Counted from the first letter of the stretch, positions 7,358 through 17,413 are shown. The stretch: DNA of 64,000 nucleotides from Methylibium sp. NZG (GCA_001263235.1 LGRD01000030.1:1-64000); one strand, 5' to 3'. The notes: generated by a model from the letters alone, not told the origin. Numbers and translations: made by a program.

Positions 7358-8566
7358 TCAGAGCCCCACGCACTGGTCTTCCTTCAGGGTCGCCACGTTG
7401 CGGCTGCCGGTGGGGGCAGGCAGGTTCTCCTTGCACTGCATCACGCCGCCCATCGTGTTCGAGGTAAGCGTCACGCCTCCTCGGTTCCCGACGACCTGCA
7501 TGTTTCCGGTGATGCGGTTGCCCGATGCCGCCGTCGGGCCGGTCATCGCGTCGATCTGCATGTCACCCGTGACGCTCAGGCCCGACAACGACGCACCCGC
7601 GCCGCGTTGCACTTGCACCGATCCGCCGACACGGCTGGTGCCAGAGACGCGCAACTCGGCAGCGCCGTCAGACTTCAGGTCGCCGGTGACGTTGACGTTC
7701 TCGGCGATGAGGCGTGACGTGGCGCCCACCTCGATCGTTCCGTTCAGCGTTGTGCCCAGCAGCGTGCAGCTCGCGCCGCTCGGCACGATCACGCTGTCGA
7801 GGCGGATGGCGCCGATGGTGAGGTTCACGCACGTCACGTTGCCTGACAACGGCGGCGATGGGGGCGTGACGCCGCCGCCTGGAGCGCACTGGTCCTCGAT
7901 CGACGCGGCGGTGTTGTTGGCCGCAATCGGCGCAGGCAGGTTGCCGGTGCACTGGAGGTTGCCGGTGATCCGGTTGCCGCTGATCTCGCCGCCACCCAGG
8001 TTGTCGGTGAACTGCATGCCACCGGCGACGCGGGTGTTCTTCAGCGACACCGCGTCGGTGAGGCCGTTGACGAACACGTTGCCGCCGACCTGCACGCCCG
8101 TCAGGGTCGCGCTGCCGCCGCCTTCCAGCTCGTAGTTGCCCGCGATGCGGCTGTTGACGCCGGTGACCTGGACATGCGCTGCCTGGTCCCCTTGCACCGA
8201 GCCAGCCACCTGGACGGCGCCACCGGCCAGCAGGATGCCGCCCGGCGCGACCTGAACCGAGCCGCGCACGTTCGTGCCGGTGAGGCGGCAGGCCATGCCG
8301 GCGGGCACCTCGACGTTGTCGACCGTCACCGCGCCGATGCGCAGGTTGGCGCACGAGACGTTGCCGGTGAGGCCGGCTGGCGCTGCGGTCAGCGGCGGCA
8401 AGGTGTAGGCCAGCGCCAGGGCCCGGCCGCTGTCTCCGGCTGCGCTTGCCTCGACGTCGGCGGTGGAAGCGCCGGTGTCACCGGCGTCGCCGCCACCACC
8501 GCAGGCGGTGAGCAGCGAAATCGCGCCGGCAATGGCCAGCAGGTGGGTGGGAAAGCGGGTTTTCAT
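7358..8566 (-). CDS. Lipoprotein of two duplicated beta-rich halves
   Basis: A 402-residue protein of unknown role. The ATG at 8566 follows an AAGGAG site and opens a lipoprotein signal ending LLTACGGGG, so it is probably anchored to a membrane facing the periplasm or outside. The rest is two repeats of about 150 residues, each opening with L(T/S)GNV(S/T)C.NL.IGA and closing with GNRITGN....NLPAP and an EDQC motif. In between are short G/V/T-rich turns suggestive of a beta-helix, and each half keeps cysteines that could form internal disulphides. An upstream in-frame ATG at 8752 would destroy the signal peptide and is not used here. Confidence 0.8.
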   Translation of the reverse strand: MKTRFPTHLLAIAGAISLLTACGGGGDAGDTGASTADVEASAAGDSGRALALAYTLPPLTAAPAGLTGNVSCANLRIGAVTVDNVEVPAGMACRLTGTNVRGSVQVAPGGILLAGGAVQVAGSVQGDQAAHVQVTGVNSRIAGNYELEGGGSATLTGVQVGGNVFVNGLTDAVSLKNTRVAGGMQFTDNLGGGEISGNRITGNLQCTGNLPAPIAANNTAASIEDQCAPGGGVTPPSPPLSGNVTCVNLTIGAIRLDSVIVPSGASCTLLGTTLNGTIEVGATSRLIAENVNVTGDLKSDGAAELRVSGTSRVGGSVQVQRGAGASLSGLSVTGDMQIDAMTGPTAASGNRITGNMQVVGNRGGVTLTSNTMGGVMQCKENLPAPTGSRNVATLKEDQCVGL

Positions 8567-8792
8567 CTCTTGGCTCCTTGAACTGCCCACCGCAGTGCGC
8601 GGCGTGTGCCACAGAGCAGCGATGACTTCGGCCAATACGTTCATTTCAAAGAATTCCTTTGTGCCGGACGGCGACAAGGCCCCGGGCGAGAGCCTCGGCA
8701 CGCCGCAGCACCTCCACGCGGCTGCGCTGCCTGTGACATCGAACGCAAGCAACGGCTACCATCGCTGCCGGCGCGAGCCGAGGAGGAGTCCT

Positions 8793-9281
8793 GTGTACAC
8801 CCGGTTTTGCGCCACCCTGTCCAAGCTGTGCCTCATGCTCGCCGTGGTGGGGCTGATTGCGGTGATCCTGTGCGTGCAGTGGCAAGTCTTCGGCCGCTAC
8901 GTGTTGAACGACACGCCGACCTGGGCCGAGGCGCTGGCGCTACTGCTGGTGTTGTTCGTCACGGCGTTCGGCTTGGCGGTCGGCGTTCGTGATGCCGGCC
9001 ACATCGGCCTGGAGTCGATGGTGGCGCTGCTGCCTGAAGCCTGGCAGCGCCGCATCGAGGTGCTGATCCACGGCCTCGTCGGTCTGTTCGGCGGCTTCAT
9101 GGTGTACGGCGGCTGGATCTGGGCCAGCGCCAAGTGGGGCGAGAAGAAGCCGATGCTGCCGGTGCCCGACGGCATCGACTATGTGCCGCTGATGATTGCC
9201 GGCGTGCTCATCGTGTTGTTCTCGGTTGAACACATCATCGCCAACATTCAAGGCAAGGAAGTGACGCCGGCATGGAACTGA
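8793..9281 (+). CDS. TRAP transporter small permease (DctQ family)
   Basis: Small membrane subunit of a tripartite ATP-independent periplasmic transporter, which imports carboxylate-type solutes with sodium. The 162 residues contain four membrane helices and the family stretch VFGRYVLNDTPTWAEALALL. The GTG start at 8793 follows an excellent AGGAGGAG site; the longer open frame from 8463 overlaps the opposing lipoprotein gene. It overlaps the large permease gene by 10 bases. No binding protein (DctP) is encoded on either side, so the substrate cannot be guessed. Confidence 0.9.
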   Translation: MYTRFCATLSKLCLMLAVVGLIAVILCVQWQVFGRYVLNDTPTWAEALALLLVLFVTAFGLAVGVRDAGHIGLESMVALLPEAWQRRIEVLIHGLVGLFGGFMVYGGWIWASAKWGEKKPMLPVPDGIDYVPLMIAGVLIVLFSVEHIIANIQGKEVTPAWN

Positions 9282-10561
9282 CGGTGCTGGCGGTCAGCTT
9301 CACGGCCCTGCTGCTGATCGGCGTGCCGGTCGCGTTTGCGATCGGGCTGTCGTCGGTGGCCACCATCCTGGTGGCCGGCCTGCCGCTGGCGGTCGTGTTC
9401 CAGAAGATGGTCGGCGGCATGCAGGTGTTCAGCTTCCTGGCGATCCCGTTCTTCGTCTTCGCCGGAGAGTTGATGCTCTATGGCGGCATCGCCGAGCGCA
9501 TCGTGCGCTTTGCCAACTCGCTGGTTGGTCATGTGCGCGGTGGCCTGGGCATGAGCAACGTGCTCGGTTGCACGCTGTTCGGCGGCATCGTCGGCTCGCC
9601 GGTGGCCGATGTGTCGGCGATGGGCAGCGTGATGATCCCGCTGATGAAGAAGGAAGGCTACGACGCCGACTACGCGGTCAACGTCACCACGCACGCGTCG
9701 CTCGTCGGCGCGCTGATGCCGACCTCGCACAACCTGATCCTGTTCACGCTGGCCACCTCGGGGCTGGCCTCGGTGAGCGTGCTCGGGCTGATCCTGGCCG
9801 GCATCGTGCCGGCGCTGATCCTCACACTGTGCAACCTGGGCGCGGCGTACTACGTGGCGCGCAAGCGCGGCTACCCCACGCGCGGGGTTTTTCCGGGTTG
9901 GCGCGCGGTGGCGCTGGCGTTCGCGGGCTCAGTGCCGGGCCTTCTGGTGGTGGTGATCATCCTCGTCGGCATCCTGTCTGGCGCGTTCACCGCCACCGAG
10001 TCGGCGGCCATCGCGGTGGCCTGGGCGCTGCTGATCACGGTGTTCGTTTACCGCTCGCTGTCGTGGCACAACTTCATCACCGCCTGCGCCAAGGCCTGCA
10101 AGACCACCGGCGTGGTGCTGCTGCTGATCGGCATCTCGGCCGCGTTCGGCTACTTCCTCGCGCTGTACGAGGTGCCGCAGAAGACCGGCGAGCTGATGAA
10201 GGCGGTGTCGGACAGCCCGTGGGTCATCTTCCTGCTCATCAACCTGCTGCTGTTCGTGCTCGGCACCTTTCTCGACATGGCGCCGACGATTCTGATCTGC
10301 ACGCCGATCTTCATGCCGATCGCCCAGGCGTTCGGCATGGACCCGCTGCAGTTCGGCGTGATGATGCTCATCAACTGTGCGTTGGGCCTGAACACACCGC
10401 CGGTGGGCACGGTGCAGTTCGTCGGCTGCGCGATCGGCAAGGTGTCGGTCGGGCAGGTGATGAGAAGCATTTGGCCTTTCTACACCGCGCTGCTGCTGTG
10501 CCTGCTACTCGTTACGTACGTGCCGGCGTTTTCACTCTGGCTGCCAGGGCTGTTCAAGTAG
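9272..10561 (+). CDS. TRAP transporter large permease (DctM family)
   Basis: The 429-residue multi-helix subunit that forms the transport channel. It has the DctM-type halves with GIPVAF-like starts, the SPVADVSAMGSVMIPLMKKEGY motif region and LGLNTPPVGTVQF near the end. Length and hydrophobicity are typical. It is coupled to the small subunit by a 10-base overlap. phaR follows about 100 bases later with its own ribosome-binding site. Confidence 0.93.
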   Translation: MELTVLAVSFTALLLIGVPVAFAIGLSSVATILVAGLPLAVVFQKMVGGMQVFSFLAIPFFVFAGELMLYGGIAERIVRFANSLVGHVRGGLGMSNVLGCTLFGGIVGSPVADVSAMGSVMIPLMKKEGYDADYAVNVTTHASLVGALMPTSHNLILFTLATSGLASVSVLGLILAGIVPALILTLCNLGAAYYVARKRGYPTRGVFPGWRAVALAFAGSVPGLLVVVIILVGILSGAFTATESAAIAVAWALLITVFVYRSLSWHNFITACAKACKTTGVVLLLIGISAAFGYFLALYEVPQKTGELMKAVSDSPWVIFLLINLLLFVLGTFLDMAPTILICTPIFMPIAQAFGMDPLQFGVMMLINCALGLNTPPVGTVQFVGCAIGKVSVGQVMRSIWPFYTALLLCLLLVTYVPAFSLWLPGLFK

Positions 10562-10659
10562 GACCACAGGCCCGGCAGGGCGTGAACCAAGCGCGTTTCC
10601 CCTGAGTCGGCGGCCATTGCTGTGCTGCACAATGCGGCGTCCACAAGGAGACCCCTCGC

Positions 10660-11253
10660 ATGGCCCAGACCCGTCGCGCTGCCAAACCCGAGGCGGGCCC
10701 CTCCGGCGATGCCGACCTGCCCGGTGTGCGAGTGCTCAAGAAGTACCCCAACCGGCGCCTGTACGACACGCAGACCAGCAGCTACATCACGCTGGCCGAC
10801 GTGAAGCAGATGGTGCTGACGGCGCAGACCTTCGTCGTGCGCGACGCCAAGACGGCCGAGGACCTCACGCGCAGCATCCTGCTGCAGATCATCTTGGAGG
10901 AAGAAACCGGCGGCGTGCCGATGTTCTCGTCGCAGATGCTGGCGCAGATCATCCGCTTCTACGGCCACGCAATGCAGGGGATGATGGGCTCCTACCTTGA
11001 GAAAAACCTGCAGACCTTCACCGACATCCAGACGCGGCTGGCCGAGCAGTCGGTCGGCGCGCTCGACCCGAAGGTGCTCAGCCCAGAGCTCTGGACGCAG
11101 TTCCTGAACGGCCAGGCGCCGGTGATGCAAGGTCTGATGGGCACCTACCTCGAGCAATCCAAGAACGTGTTCCTGCAGATGCAGGAGCAGATGAGCAAGC
11201 AGGCCGAGGCGCTGTTCCCGGGCATGCCGGGGTTTAGGCCGCCCAAGCGCTGA
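10660..11253 (+). CDS. phaR: Polyhydroxyalkanoate synthesis regulator PhaR
   Basis: DNA-binding regulator that senses polyhydroxyalkanoate granules and represses phasin and synthesis genes. The 197 residues carry the PHB/PHA accumulation regulator domain from about residue 22 ([20 protein letters not shown]), then [22 protein letters not shown] and a coiled C-terminal part rich in Q and M. AAGGAG lies 9 bases before the ATG. The phaC/phaA genes are not in the window. It implies that the organism stores PHA. Confidence 0.93.
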   Translation: MAQTRRAAKPEAGPSGDADLPGVRVLKKYPNRRLYDTQTSSYITLADVKQMVLTAQTFVVRDAKTAEDLTRSILLQIILEEETGGVPMFSSQMLAQIIRFYGHAMQGMMGSYLEKNLQTFTDIQTRLAEQSVGALDPKVLSPELWTQFLNGQAPVMQGLMGTYLEQSKNVFLQMQEQMSKQAEALFPGMPGFRPPKR

Positions 11254-11287
11254 CCCAGTCAGCCGCGCGATCGGCGAAAATCGCCCG

Positions 11288-12691
11288 ATGACACAAGACA
11301 CGATCGAACGTTCGACGACCACCGCGCCGCGCATCGGCTTCGTCTCGCTGGGCTGCCCGAAGGCGCTGACCGACTCCGAGCTGATCCTCACGCAACTGCG
11401 CGCCGAGGGCTATGAGACCTCCAAGACCTTTGCCGGCGCCGACCTGGTGATCGTTAACACCTGCGGCTTCATCGACGATGCGGTGAAGGAAAGCCTCGAC
11501 ACCATCGGCGAGGCGCTGGCACAGAACGGCAAGGTCATCGTGACCGGCTGCCTGGGCGCCAAGGCCGGTGATACCGGCGGCAACCTGGTGCGGCAGATGC
11601 ACCCCAGCGTGCTGGCCGTCACCGGCCCGCATGCGACGACCGAAGTGATGGATGCGGTGCACCGGCACAGCCCGAAGCCGCACGACCCGTTCGTGGACCT
11701 CGTCCCCGCGTCCTTTGATCCCAAGATCGGCATCAAGCTCACGCCACGCCACTACGCCTACCTGAAGATCAGCGAAGGCTGCAACCACCGCTGCTCGTTC
11801 TGCATCATCCCCAGCATGCGCGGCGACCTCGTGTCGCGCCCGATCGGCGACGTGCTGGGCGAAGCACAGCGCCTGTTCGACGCCGGCGTGAAGGAGCTGC
11901 TGGTGATCAGCCAGGACACCAGCGCCTACGGTGTGGACGTGAAGTACCGCACCGGCTTCTGGGACGGCAAACCCGTCAAGACCCGCATGGCCGACCTGTG
12001 CGAGAAGCTGGCTGAGCTGGCCGCGCCGCACGGCGCCTGGGTGCGGCTGCACTATGTGTACCCGTACCCGAGTGTGAACGACATCCTGCCGCTGATGGCG
12101 CAGGGCGGGGTGCTGCCGTACCTGGACGTGCCGTTCCAGCACTCGCACCCCGACGTGCTCAAGCGCATGAAGCGGCCAGCCAACGGCGAGAAGAACCTTG
12201 AGCGGCTGCAGCAGTGGCGGCAGGCCTGTCCGCAGATCGTCGTGCGCAGCACGTTCATCGCCGGCTTTCCGGGCGAGACAGACGTTGAGTTCGAGCACCT
12301 GCTCGACTTCATCCGCGAGGCGCAGATCGACCGCGCTGGCTGCTTCGCCTACTCGGCCGTGAGCGGCGCGACCGCGAACGAGCTGCCCGGCATGCTGCCG
12401 CTCGAAGTGCGTGAAGAACGCAAGGCGCGCTTCATGGCCGTGGCCGAGGAAGTGTCGGTCGCCAAGCTGCGCCAGCGCATCGGCGCGACGATGCAGGTGC
12501 TGGTCGATTCGGCCCCGGCGCTGGGCCGCAAGGGCGGGGTGGGGCGCACGTACGCCGATGCGCCCGAGATCGACGGCAGCGTTCGCCTGCTGCCGCCCGA
12601 GAAGGCGTCGAAGACCTTGAAGGTCGGCGAGTTCACGCGGGCGCGCATCGTCGATGCGCGTGGGCATGATTTGATCGCGCTGCCGCTGTAA
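11288..12691 (+). CDS. rimO: Ribosomal protein S12 methylthiotransferase RimO
   Basis: Radical-SAM enzyme adding a methylthio group to the conserved aspartate of ribosomal protein S12. The 467 residues show the N-terminal UPF0004 domain ([30 protein letters not shown]) with three cluster cysteines, the radical SAM motif CNHRCSFC in [18 protein letters not shown], and a C-terminal TRAM domain. It begins 34 bases after phaR and probably shares its transcript. Confidence 0.96.
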   Translation: MTQDTIERSTTTAPRIGFVSLGCPKALTDSELILTQLRAEGYETSKTFAGADLVIVNTCGFIDDAVKESLDTIGEALAQNGKVIVTGCLGAKAGDTGGNLVRQMHPSVLAVTGPHATTEVMDAVHRHSPKPHDPFVDLVPASFDPKIGIKLTPRHYAYLKISEGCNHRCSFCIIPSMRGDLVSRPIGDVLGEAQRLFDAGVKELLVISQDTSAYGVDVKYRTGFWDGKPVKTRMADLCEKLAELAAPHGAWVRLHYVYPYPSVNDILPLMAQGGVLPYLDVPFQHSHPDVLKRMKRPANGEKNLERLQQWRQACPQIVVRSTFIAGFPGETDVEFEHLLDFIREAQIDRAGCFAYSAVSGATANELPGMLPLEVREERKARFMAVAEEVSVAKLRQRIGATMQVLVDSAPALGRKGGVGRTYADAPEIDGSVRLLPPEKASKTLKVGEFTRARIVDARGHDLIALPL

Positions 12692-12760
12692 CCAACCGCG
12701 CGTCGGAGCGCTGCGGCCGCAGGCCTGATGGGCGATCGGCGACGACCAGACCGGGGACGT

Positions 12761-13999
12761 TCAGCGACCCGCCACGCGCCGCGGCACCTCGCGGATGTCG
12801 TGCGACGACGGCAGCTCGTGCACGACCACGCCCTCCAGCGGATCGACCGGCGCCTGCCACGGCGCCTGTGCGATGACCGCCTGCGCATCGGCGCGGCCCG
12901 CGTCGCGGCGCGCACGCACGCCACCGGCGGTGAAGTCGATGGCCTTCGTGTGGTCTTCGCCCTCGAGCCGCGGCGCGAGCAGCCGCACCACGTGCATCGT
13001 CGTGCCGCAGCCCCAGGCGGTCAGCGCCTTCACCTCGGCGGCATCGCGCTGCTTTGCAGGCAGCTGCTTCTGCAGTTCGCGGATCACATGGCGCAAGCGG
13101 TGGATCTGCTGCTGCCGGGCGATGTGGCTGTCGGTGCGGCTGGCGTACTGGATCTCCTTCTGGCGCCCCATCACTTTCCAGATCGACTGCGGCTCCGGCC
13201 CGTCGGGCTGCCAGACGTTGACGGCGAAGATCAGCGCGTCCCGCCGCGGCCGGTCGTCCAGCACCGCCTCGATCGGCGTGTTGGAGTAGATGCCGCCGTC
13301 CCAGTACGCCTCGCCTTCGATGCGAACGGCGGGGAAGGCTGGCGGCAGCGCGCCCGAAGCCATCACGTGATCGACGGTCAGGCGTTGCTCGCGCGAGTCG
13401 AAGTAGCGCAGCGCGCCACTCGTGACGTGCACGGTGCCGACGGTCAGCCGCGTGCTCCCTTCGTGCAGGTAGTCGAAGTCGATCAGCGACGACAGCGTTT
13501 CGCGCAGCGGGCCTGTGTCGTAGTAGGCCGCGGCGTCGACGCCGACGTTGGCTTGCGTTCCCGCGAGCACCGATGGGTTGGGCTTGAAGAACGCCGGGAT
13601 GCCGCCCGCCACCGTCGCCCAGTTGGCCAGCGCGTTGCCCCAGCCGAGCCCGGCGAAGGGGCCGGACGAGAAAGGCCCGTCGACGTCGATCTGCTGCTCG
13701 ACGTGGTCCCAGAACGCGCGCAGCCGGGTGAGGCGCCGCTCGGGCGGGTTGCCAGCGATCAGCGCGCCGTTGATCGCGCCGATCGAGGTGCCGACGACCC
13801 AATCGGGTTCGATGCCAGCCTGGTGCATCGCCTCGTACACGCCCACCTGGTAGGCGCCCAGCGCGCCGCCGCCTTGCAGTGCCAGCACCACCTGGCCGGG
13901 CAAGGCCGCAGCGGCGGCTTTGGCGGCTTTGGCGGCTCCTGCGCGGGAGGCGGTCGATCGGCGCACGGTCGGGCGCGGGACGGTGGTGGCGGGCTTCAT
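12761..13999 (-). CDS. Patatin-like phospholipase
   Basis: A 412-residue serine lipase of the bacterial patatin family. It has the oxyanion motif GGGALGAYQ (about 43-51), the nucleophile motif GTSIG with Ser at about 72, and the dyad aspartate in DGGIYSNTP. The C-terminal third fits the DUF3734 extension. GGAGAG precedes the ATG at 13999; an ATG 18 bases upstream lacks a better site. Residues 1-33 are basic and Ala-rich, not a clear signal peptide. A role with PHA granules or membrane lipids is possible but not shown. Confidence 0.9.
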   Translation of the reverse strand: MKPATTVPRPTVRRSTASRAGAAKAAKAAAAALPGQVVLALQGGGALGAYQVGVYEAMHQAGIEPDWVVGTSIGAINGALIAGNPPERRLTRLRAFWDHVEQQIDVDGPFSSGPFAGLGWGNALANWATVAGGIPAFFKPNPSVLAGTQANVGVDAAAYYDTGPLRETLSSLIDFDYLHEGSTRLTVGTVHVTSGALRYFDSREQRLTVDHVMASGALPPAFPAVRIEGEAYWDGGIYSNTPIEAVLDDRPRRDALIFAVNVWQPDGPEPQSIWKVMGRQKEIQYASRTDSHIARQQQIHRLRHVIRELQKQLPAKQRDAAEVKALTAWGCGTTMHVVRLLAPRLEGEDHTKAIDFTAGGVRARRDAGRADAQAVIAQAPWQAPVDPLEGVVVHELPSSHDIREVPRRVAGR

Positions 14000-14144
14000 C
14001 GCAACTCTCCAGTGCAATCATTGTGCCGGTCGAGGTGACGCGGCGGGCTGCAGCCCGCGGGCGCCCTCTAAACTGCGTCCGCCCGGCGAACTGCACGCAG
14101 CAACGCCACGCCAGCAACCGCCTGAACCGAACCCGAGGACTTGA

Positions 14145-15338
14145 ATGTCGAAGCGCCCCTCGCTGAGCACGTCGCTCATCCACCATCCGTACCAGCCACC
14201 GCCCGGCTTCGAGTCGCCCGCAGTGGCCATCCACAAGGCCTCGACAGTGATCTTCAAGGACACTGCGGAGCAGCAGGCGCGCGACTGGAAGACCAAGTCC
14301 GGCTACACCTACGGCCTGCACGGCACGCCCACCACCTTCCTGCTAGAAGAGCGCGTCGCCACGCTGGAGGGCGGCCTGCAGTGCCTGCTCGTGCCCAGCG
14401 GCCTGGCGGCGATCTCGCTGGTCGACATGGCCTTGTTGAAGACCGGCGACGAGGTGCTGCTGCCCGAGAACGCTTACGGCCCGGGCCGCGAACTGGCGCG
14501 CCAGGAGTTGGCTGGCTGGGGCATTGCGCACCGCCTGTACGACCCGATGGATCCACAGGCGCTGGCGCAAATGATGACGCCGGCCACCAAGCTCGTCTGG
14601 CTGGAGGCGCCGGGCTCGGTGACGATGGAGTTTCCTGACCTCGCCGGCCTCGTACGCGCTGCCCGCAACCAGGGCGTACTGACCGCGCTCGACAACACCT
14701 GGGGCGCCGGCGTGGCGTTCAACGGCTTCGACTTGGGATCGCCCGACGAAGCCACGCTCGGCGCAGACATCGTGATGCAGGCGCTGACCAAGTACCCGTC
14801 GGGTGGCAGCGACGTGCTGATGGGCTCGGTCACCACGCGCGACGAGGTGCTGCACCTGCGCCTGAAGGCCACGCACATGCGCATGGGCTGGGGCATCGGC
14901 GCCAACGACGCCGAACTGGTGCTGCGCTCACTGCCCAGCGTGGCGCTGCGGTACGCGGCGCACGACGTGGCGGCCCGCACGCTGGCGCACTGGTGTGCCG
15001 GGCGAGCCGAGATCGCCCAGGTGCTGCACCCCGCGCTGCCCGGCTCGCCCGGCCACGCGCATTGGCAGCGCTTGTGTACGCAGGCTGCAGGCTTGTTCTC
15101 GGTGGTGTTCGATGCGAAGTACAGCCGGAGCCAGGTGCATGCGTTCGTCGACGAGCTGAAGCTGTTCAAGATCGGCTATTCGTGGGCCGGCTCGACCAGC
15201 CTGGTGGTGCCGTACGACCTGAGCATGATCCGCGCCAAGCCCGCATGGCCGGGCACGCTGGTGCGGTTCTCGATCGGGCTCGAAGGCGTGGAAGACCTGC
15301 AGGCCGATCTGGCGCAGGCGCTCGGTGCGATGGTCTGA
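14145..15338 (+). CDS. metC: Cystathionine beta-lyase-like PLP enzyme
   Basis: A 397-residue Cys/Met-metabolism pyridoxal-phosphate enzyme, likely cleaving cystathionine to homocysteine, pyruvate and ammonia. Characteristic are the cofactor region (YTYGLHGTPTTFLLEERVA, VPSGLAAISL), the aspartate in LDNTWGAG and the Schiff-base lysine in ALTKYPSGGSDVLMGS. The sequence resembles the proteobacterial MetC branch rather than the gamma-synthases, but related lyases cannot be excluded. It is divergent from the patatin gene. Confidence 0.85.
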   Translation: MSKRPSLSTSLIHHPYQPPPGFESPAVAIHKASTVIFKDTAEQQARDWKTKSGYTYGLHGTPTTFLLEERVATLEGGLQCLLVPSGLAAISLVDMALLKTGDEVLLPENAYGPGRELARQELAGWGIAHRLYDPMDPQALAQMMTPATKLVWLEAPGSVTMEFPDLAGLVRAARNQGVLTALDNTWGAGVAFNGFDLGSPDEATLGADIVMQALTKYPSGGSDVLMGSVTTRDEVLHLRLKATHMRMGWGIGANDAELVLRSLPSVALRYAAHDVAARTLAHWCAGRAEIAQVLHPALPGSPGHAHWQRLCTQAAGLFSVVFDAKYSRSQVHAFVDELKLFKIGYSWAGSTSLVVPYDLSMIRAKPAWPGTLVRFSIGLEGVEDLQADLAQALGAMV

Positions 15339-15371
15339 GCAGGAAAGGGCCGTCTTCGCTGGCGCTCAGGC

Positions 15372-15830
15372 CTACGGCTTTGATGAGACTTTGTGTCTCA
15401 TCAAGCGGCCTTTCTCACGATCCCAATCGCGTTTCTTCTCGGTATCGCGCTTGTCGTGTTCGGCCTTGCCTTTGGCCAGTGCGATTTCGGCTTTCACGCG
15501 CCCGCCTTTGTAATGCAGGTTCATCGGCACGAGCGTGAAGCCCTTCTGCTCGACCTTGCCGATCAGCCGCTTGATCTCTTCCTTGTGCATCAGCAGCTTC
15601 TTGGTGCGGTCGGCCTCGGGGTGGATGTGTGTCGAGGCGCTGCGCAGCGCATTGATGCGGCAGCCGATCAGGTACAGCTCGCCGTCGCGGATCACCACAT
15701 AACCGTCGGTCAGCTGCACCTGGCCGGCGCGCACGGCCTTGATCTCCCAGCCTTGCAGCACCATGCCGGCCTCGTGGCGTTCTTCGATGTGATAGTCGAA
15801 GTTGGCGCGGCGGTTTTCGGCGATGGACAT
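15372..15830 (-). CDS. smpB: SsrA-binding protein SmpB
   Basis: The tmRNA partner needed for trans-translation, which frees stalled ribosomes. The 152 residues match the family from [30 protein letters not shown] to the basic C-terminal tail ([21 protein letters not shown]) that enters the mRNA channel. It diverges from ratA, the usual smpB-ratA-rnfH arrangement of proteobacteria. The ssrA gene itself is not seen in this window. Confidence 0.96.
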   Translation of the reverse strand: MSIAENRRANFDYHIEERHEAGMVLQGWEIKAVRAGQVQLTDGYVVIRDGELYLIGCRINALRSASTHIHPEADRTKKLLMHKEEIKRLIGKVEQKGFTLVPMNLHYKGGRVKAEIALAKGKAEHDKRDTEKKRDWDREKGRLMRHKVSSKP

Positions 15831-15889
15831 GGAGAACCTGGTCGGTGCACAAGCAGGCCGAGAAGCGACCTCTACAATTTGTGCATTGT

Positions 15890-16348
15890 ATGAAGCACGT
15901 CAAGAGGTCGGTCCTGCTGTGGTACTCCCCCGCCGAGATGTACACGCTGGTGACGGCCGTTTCCGACTACCCGCAGTTCCTGCCCTGGTGTGAACGTGCC
16001 GAGGTGCTGGAGCAGCACACGAACGGCATGACGGCGCGCCTGCACATGGCCTTGAGCGGCTTGCGCCATGCGTTCACGACGCGCAACGTGCATGTGAAGG
16101 ACGAGTCGGTCACCGTGCAGCTCGTCGATGGGCCGTTCGCCAGCCTCGATGGCCACTGGAAGTTCGTCGCCTTGCCGCAGGCCAGCGCACAAGCGGCTCC
16201 AAAGGCGTGCCGCATCGAGTTCGAGTTGCGGTATTCATTCTCGAACGGCGCCTTCGAGGCGGTGCTGAGCCCGGTGTTCGACCGCGTTGCCAACACGCTG
16301 GTGGACAGCTTCGTCAAGCGCGCCGAGCAGGTGTATGGGAAGCGCTGA
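15890..16348 (+). CDS. ratA: RatA-type START-domain protein
   Basis: A 152-residue polyketide cyclase/START-like protein related to E. coli RatA (YfjG) and mitochondrial Coq10. RatA was described as a toxin blocking 70S assembly, while the family is also linked to ubiquinone function. The body starts [20 protein letters not shown] and runs through [29 protein letters not shown], the typical final helix. The ATG at 15890 is preferred over an in-frame ATG at 15845, which only adds residues foreign to the family. It overlaps rnfH. Confidence 0.92.
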   Translation: MKHVKRSVLLWYSPAEMYTLVTAVSDYPQFLPWCERAEVLEQHTNGMTARLHMALSGLRHAFTTRNVHVKDESVTVQLVDGPFASLDGHWKFVALPQASAQAAPKACRIEFELRYSFSNGAFEAVLSPVFDRVANTLVDSFVKRAEQVYGKR

Positions 16349-16646
16349 TGGCTTGCTTCGGGTATGCGTGGCATACAGCCCGCGTGCCAGCGAGGTCGAA
16401 GAAGTGCCATTGACCCTGCCCGGTGGCGCCACCGTGTTGCAGGCGCTGACGGAAAGCGGCTTGCTGCGGCGCTACCCGCACATCGACCTCGGCACCGCCA
16501 AAGTGGGCGTCTGGGGCAGCTTGCAGCCGCTGGACCACCGGCTGCGCGATCAAGATCGGGTCGAGGTGTACCGCCCGCTGCAGGTCGATCCGAAAGAGGC
16601 GCGGCGTTTGCGCTACCGCAAACAGCGCGAGCGCATCAAGGCCTGA
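16335..16646 (+). CDS. rnfH: RnfH family ubiquitin-like protein
   Basis: A 103-residue member of UPF0125/RnfH (RatB in E. coli), a small beta-grasp protein of unclear role always found behind ratA. The core runs from LRVCVAYSPRASEVEEVPLTL to DRVEVYRPLQVDPKEARRLRYRKQ, the diagnostic RPL...DPKEARR.R ending. The start is taken as the ATG at 16335, overlapping ratA by 14 bases after GAGCAGG. Confidence 0.9.
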   Translation: MGSADGLLRVCVAYSPRASEVEEVPLTLPGGATVLQALTESGLLRRYPHIDLGTAKVGVWGSLQPLDHRLRDQDRVEVYRPLQVDPKEARRLRYRKQRERIKA

Positions 16647-16694
16647 AGCGCAACGCCAGCAGGTGCGGCACCCGCGGGCGAGGGCCCAACGACG

Positions 16695-17204
16695 CTACTT
16701 GCAGTCGGTCGCCATGATCTCCGTCGTGCGCTTGCGCTCTTCGGCACGGCCCTTGTCGTCCAGGATCTCGCGCTCGCCGCTGGCGTTGGTGCGGGCGATG
16801 CGAATACCGTCGTCGATCGTGCGCAATTGCGCCTTTGCGCGGGCGCAGTTGTCGGCGCGTGCAGCAGCCTGGCGCTGCTCTTCGACCTTGGCTTGAGCGA
16901 GCTTTTCTTCCTCTGCCTTGCGGCGCTTGGCTTCGAGTTCGGGCTCAACGGTCTTGGGGCTGATGGCCGCGCCCGAAGCGGCTGAGGCGGCCGGTCGCGC
17001 AGCCGGTGCGGCTGGCGGTGTTGCCGGCCGTTGCGCTCCGCCGGGCCGTTGCAGGATGTCTTGTTCGCTCACGCTGGCCGGCGGCGGCAGGTCGCTGTAC
17101 TGCACGCGGCCACCCTTGTCGCGCCACTTCCATTGGGCTTCGGCCGGCAGTGCCGCAAGGGCGCCCGCGACGGCCATCAGCACCACCCACACACGACTTT
17201 TCAT
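16695..17204 (-). CDS. DUF4124 domain exported protein
   Basis: A 169-residue exported protein. The ATG at 17204 opens a signal peptide (KSRVWVVLMAVAGALAALPAEAQ). Right after it comes the short DUF4124 motif WKWRDKGGRVQYSDLPPP, common in Burkholderiales periplasmic proteins of unknown function. A Pro/Ala-rich linker and a charged coiled-coil (EAKRRKAEEEKLAQAKVEEQ) follow. An ATG 18 bases upstream is possible. It is divergent from guaB. Confidence 0.85.
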   Translation of the reverse strand: MKSRVWVVLMAVAGALAALPAEAQWKWRDKGGRVQYSDLPPPASVSEQDILQRPGGAQRPATPPAAPAARPAASAASGAAISPKTVEPELEAKRRKAEEEKLAQAKVEEQRQAAARADNCARAKAQLRTIDDGIRIARTNASGEREILDDKGRAEERKRTTEIMATDCK

Positions 17205-17277
17205 GATCGTCGACCCCGACATCTGGATGCCCGAAAGTGTACCGGCGGGCCACTGTCCCGGGCCGGTGTCAAGGTAT

Positions 17278-17309
17278 CGGATCGTGGCGGAGTGCCTGAT
17301 CCGTATAAT
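17278..17309 (+). promoter_or_regulatory. guaB promoter -10 box with flanking inverted repeat
   Basis: TATAAT at 17304-17309 is a perfect -10 box about 105 bases before guaB; the -35 region is poor. CGGATC (17278-17283) and GATCCG (17298-17303) form an inverted repeat just upstream of the box, a plausible but unproven operator. Confidence 0.5.
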
Positions 17310-17413
17310 TCGATTTTGTCTGCGGCCCGGCGCTTCGCACCTTGACTTCGCCTCCTGAAGTCAGCCTTCGACGCAACGGCGCAAGGCCGTCGAGTGTCAG
17401 GAGCTCCCCCTTC

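Noticed and set aside
15380-15404. Perfect 10-bp hairpin TTGATGAGAC/GTCTCATCAA
   Set aside because: It lies within the last codons of smpB (RHKVSS region), has no T run after it on either strand, and the codons are conserved for protein reasons.
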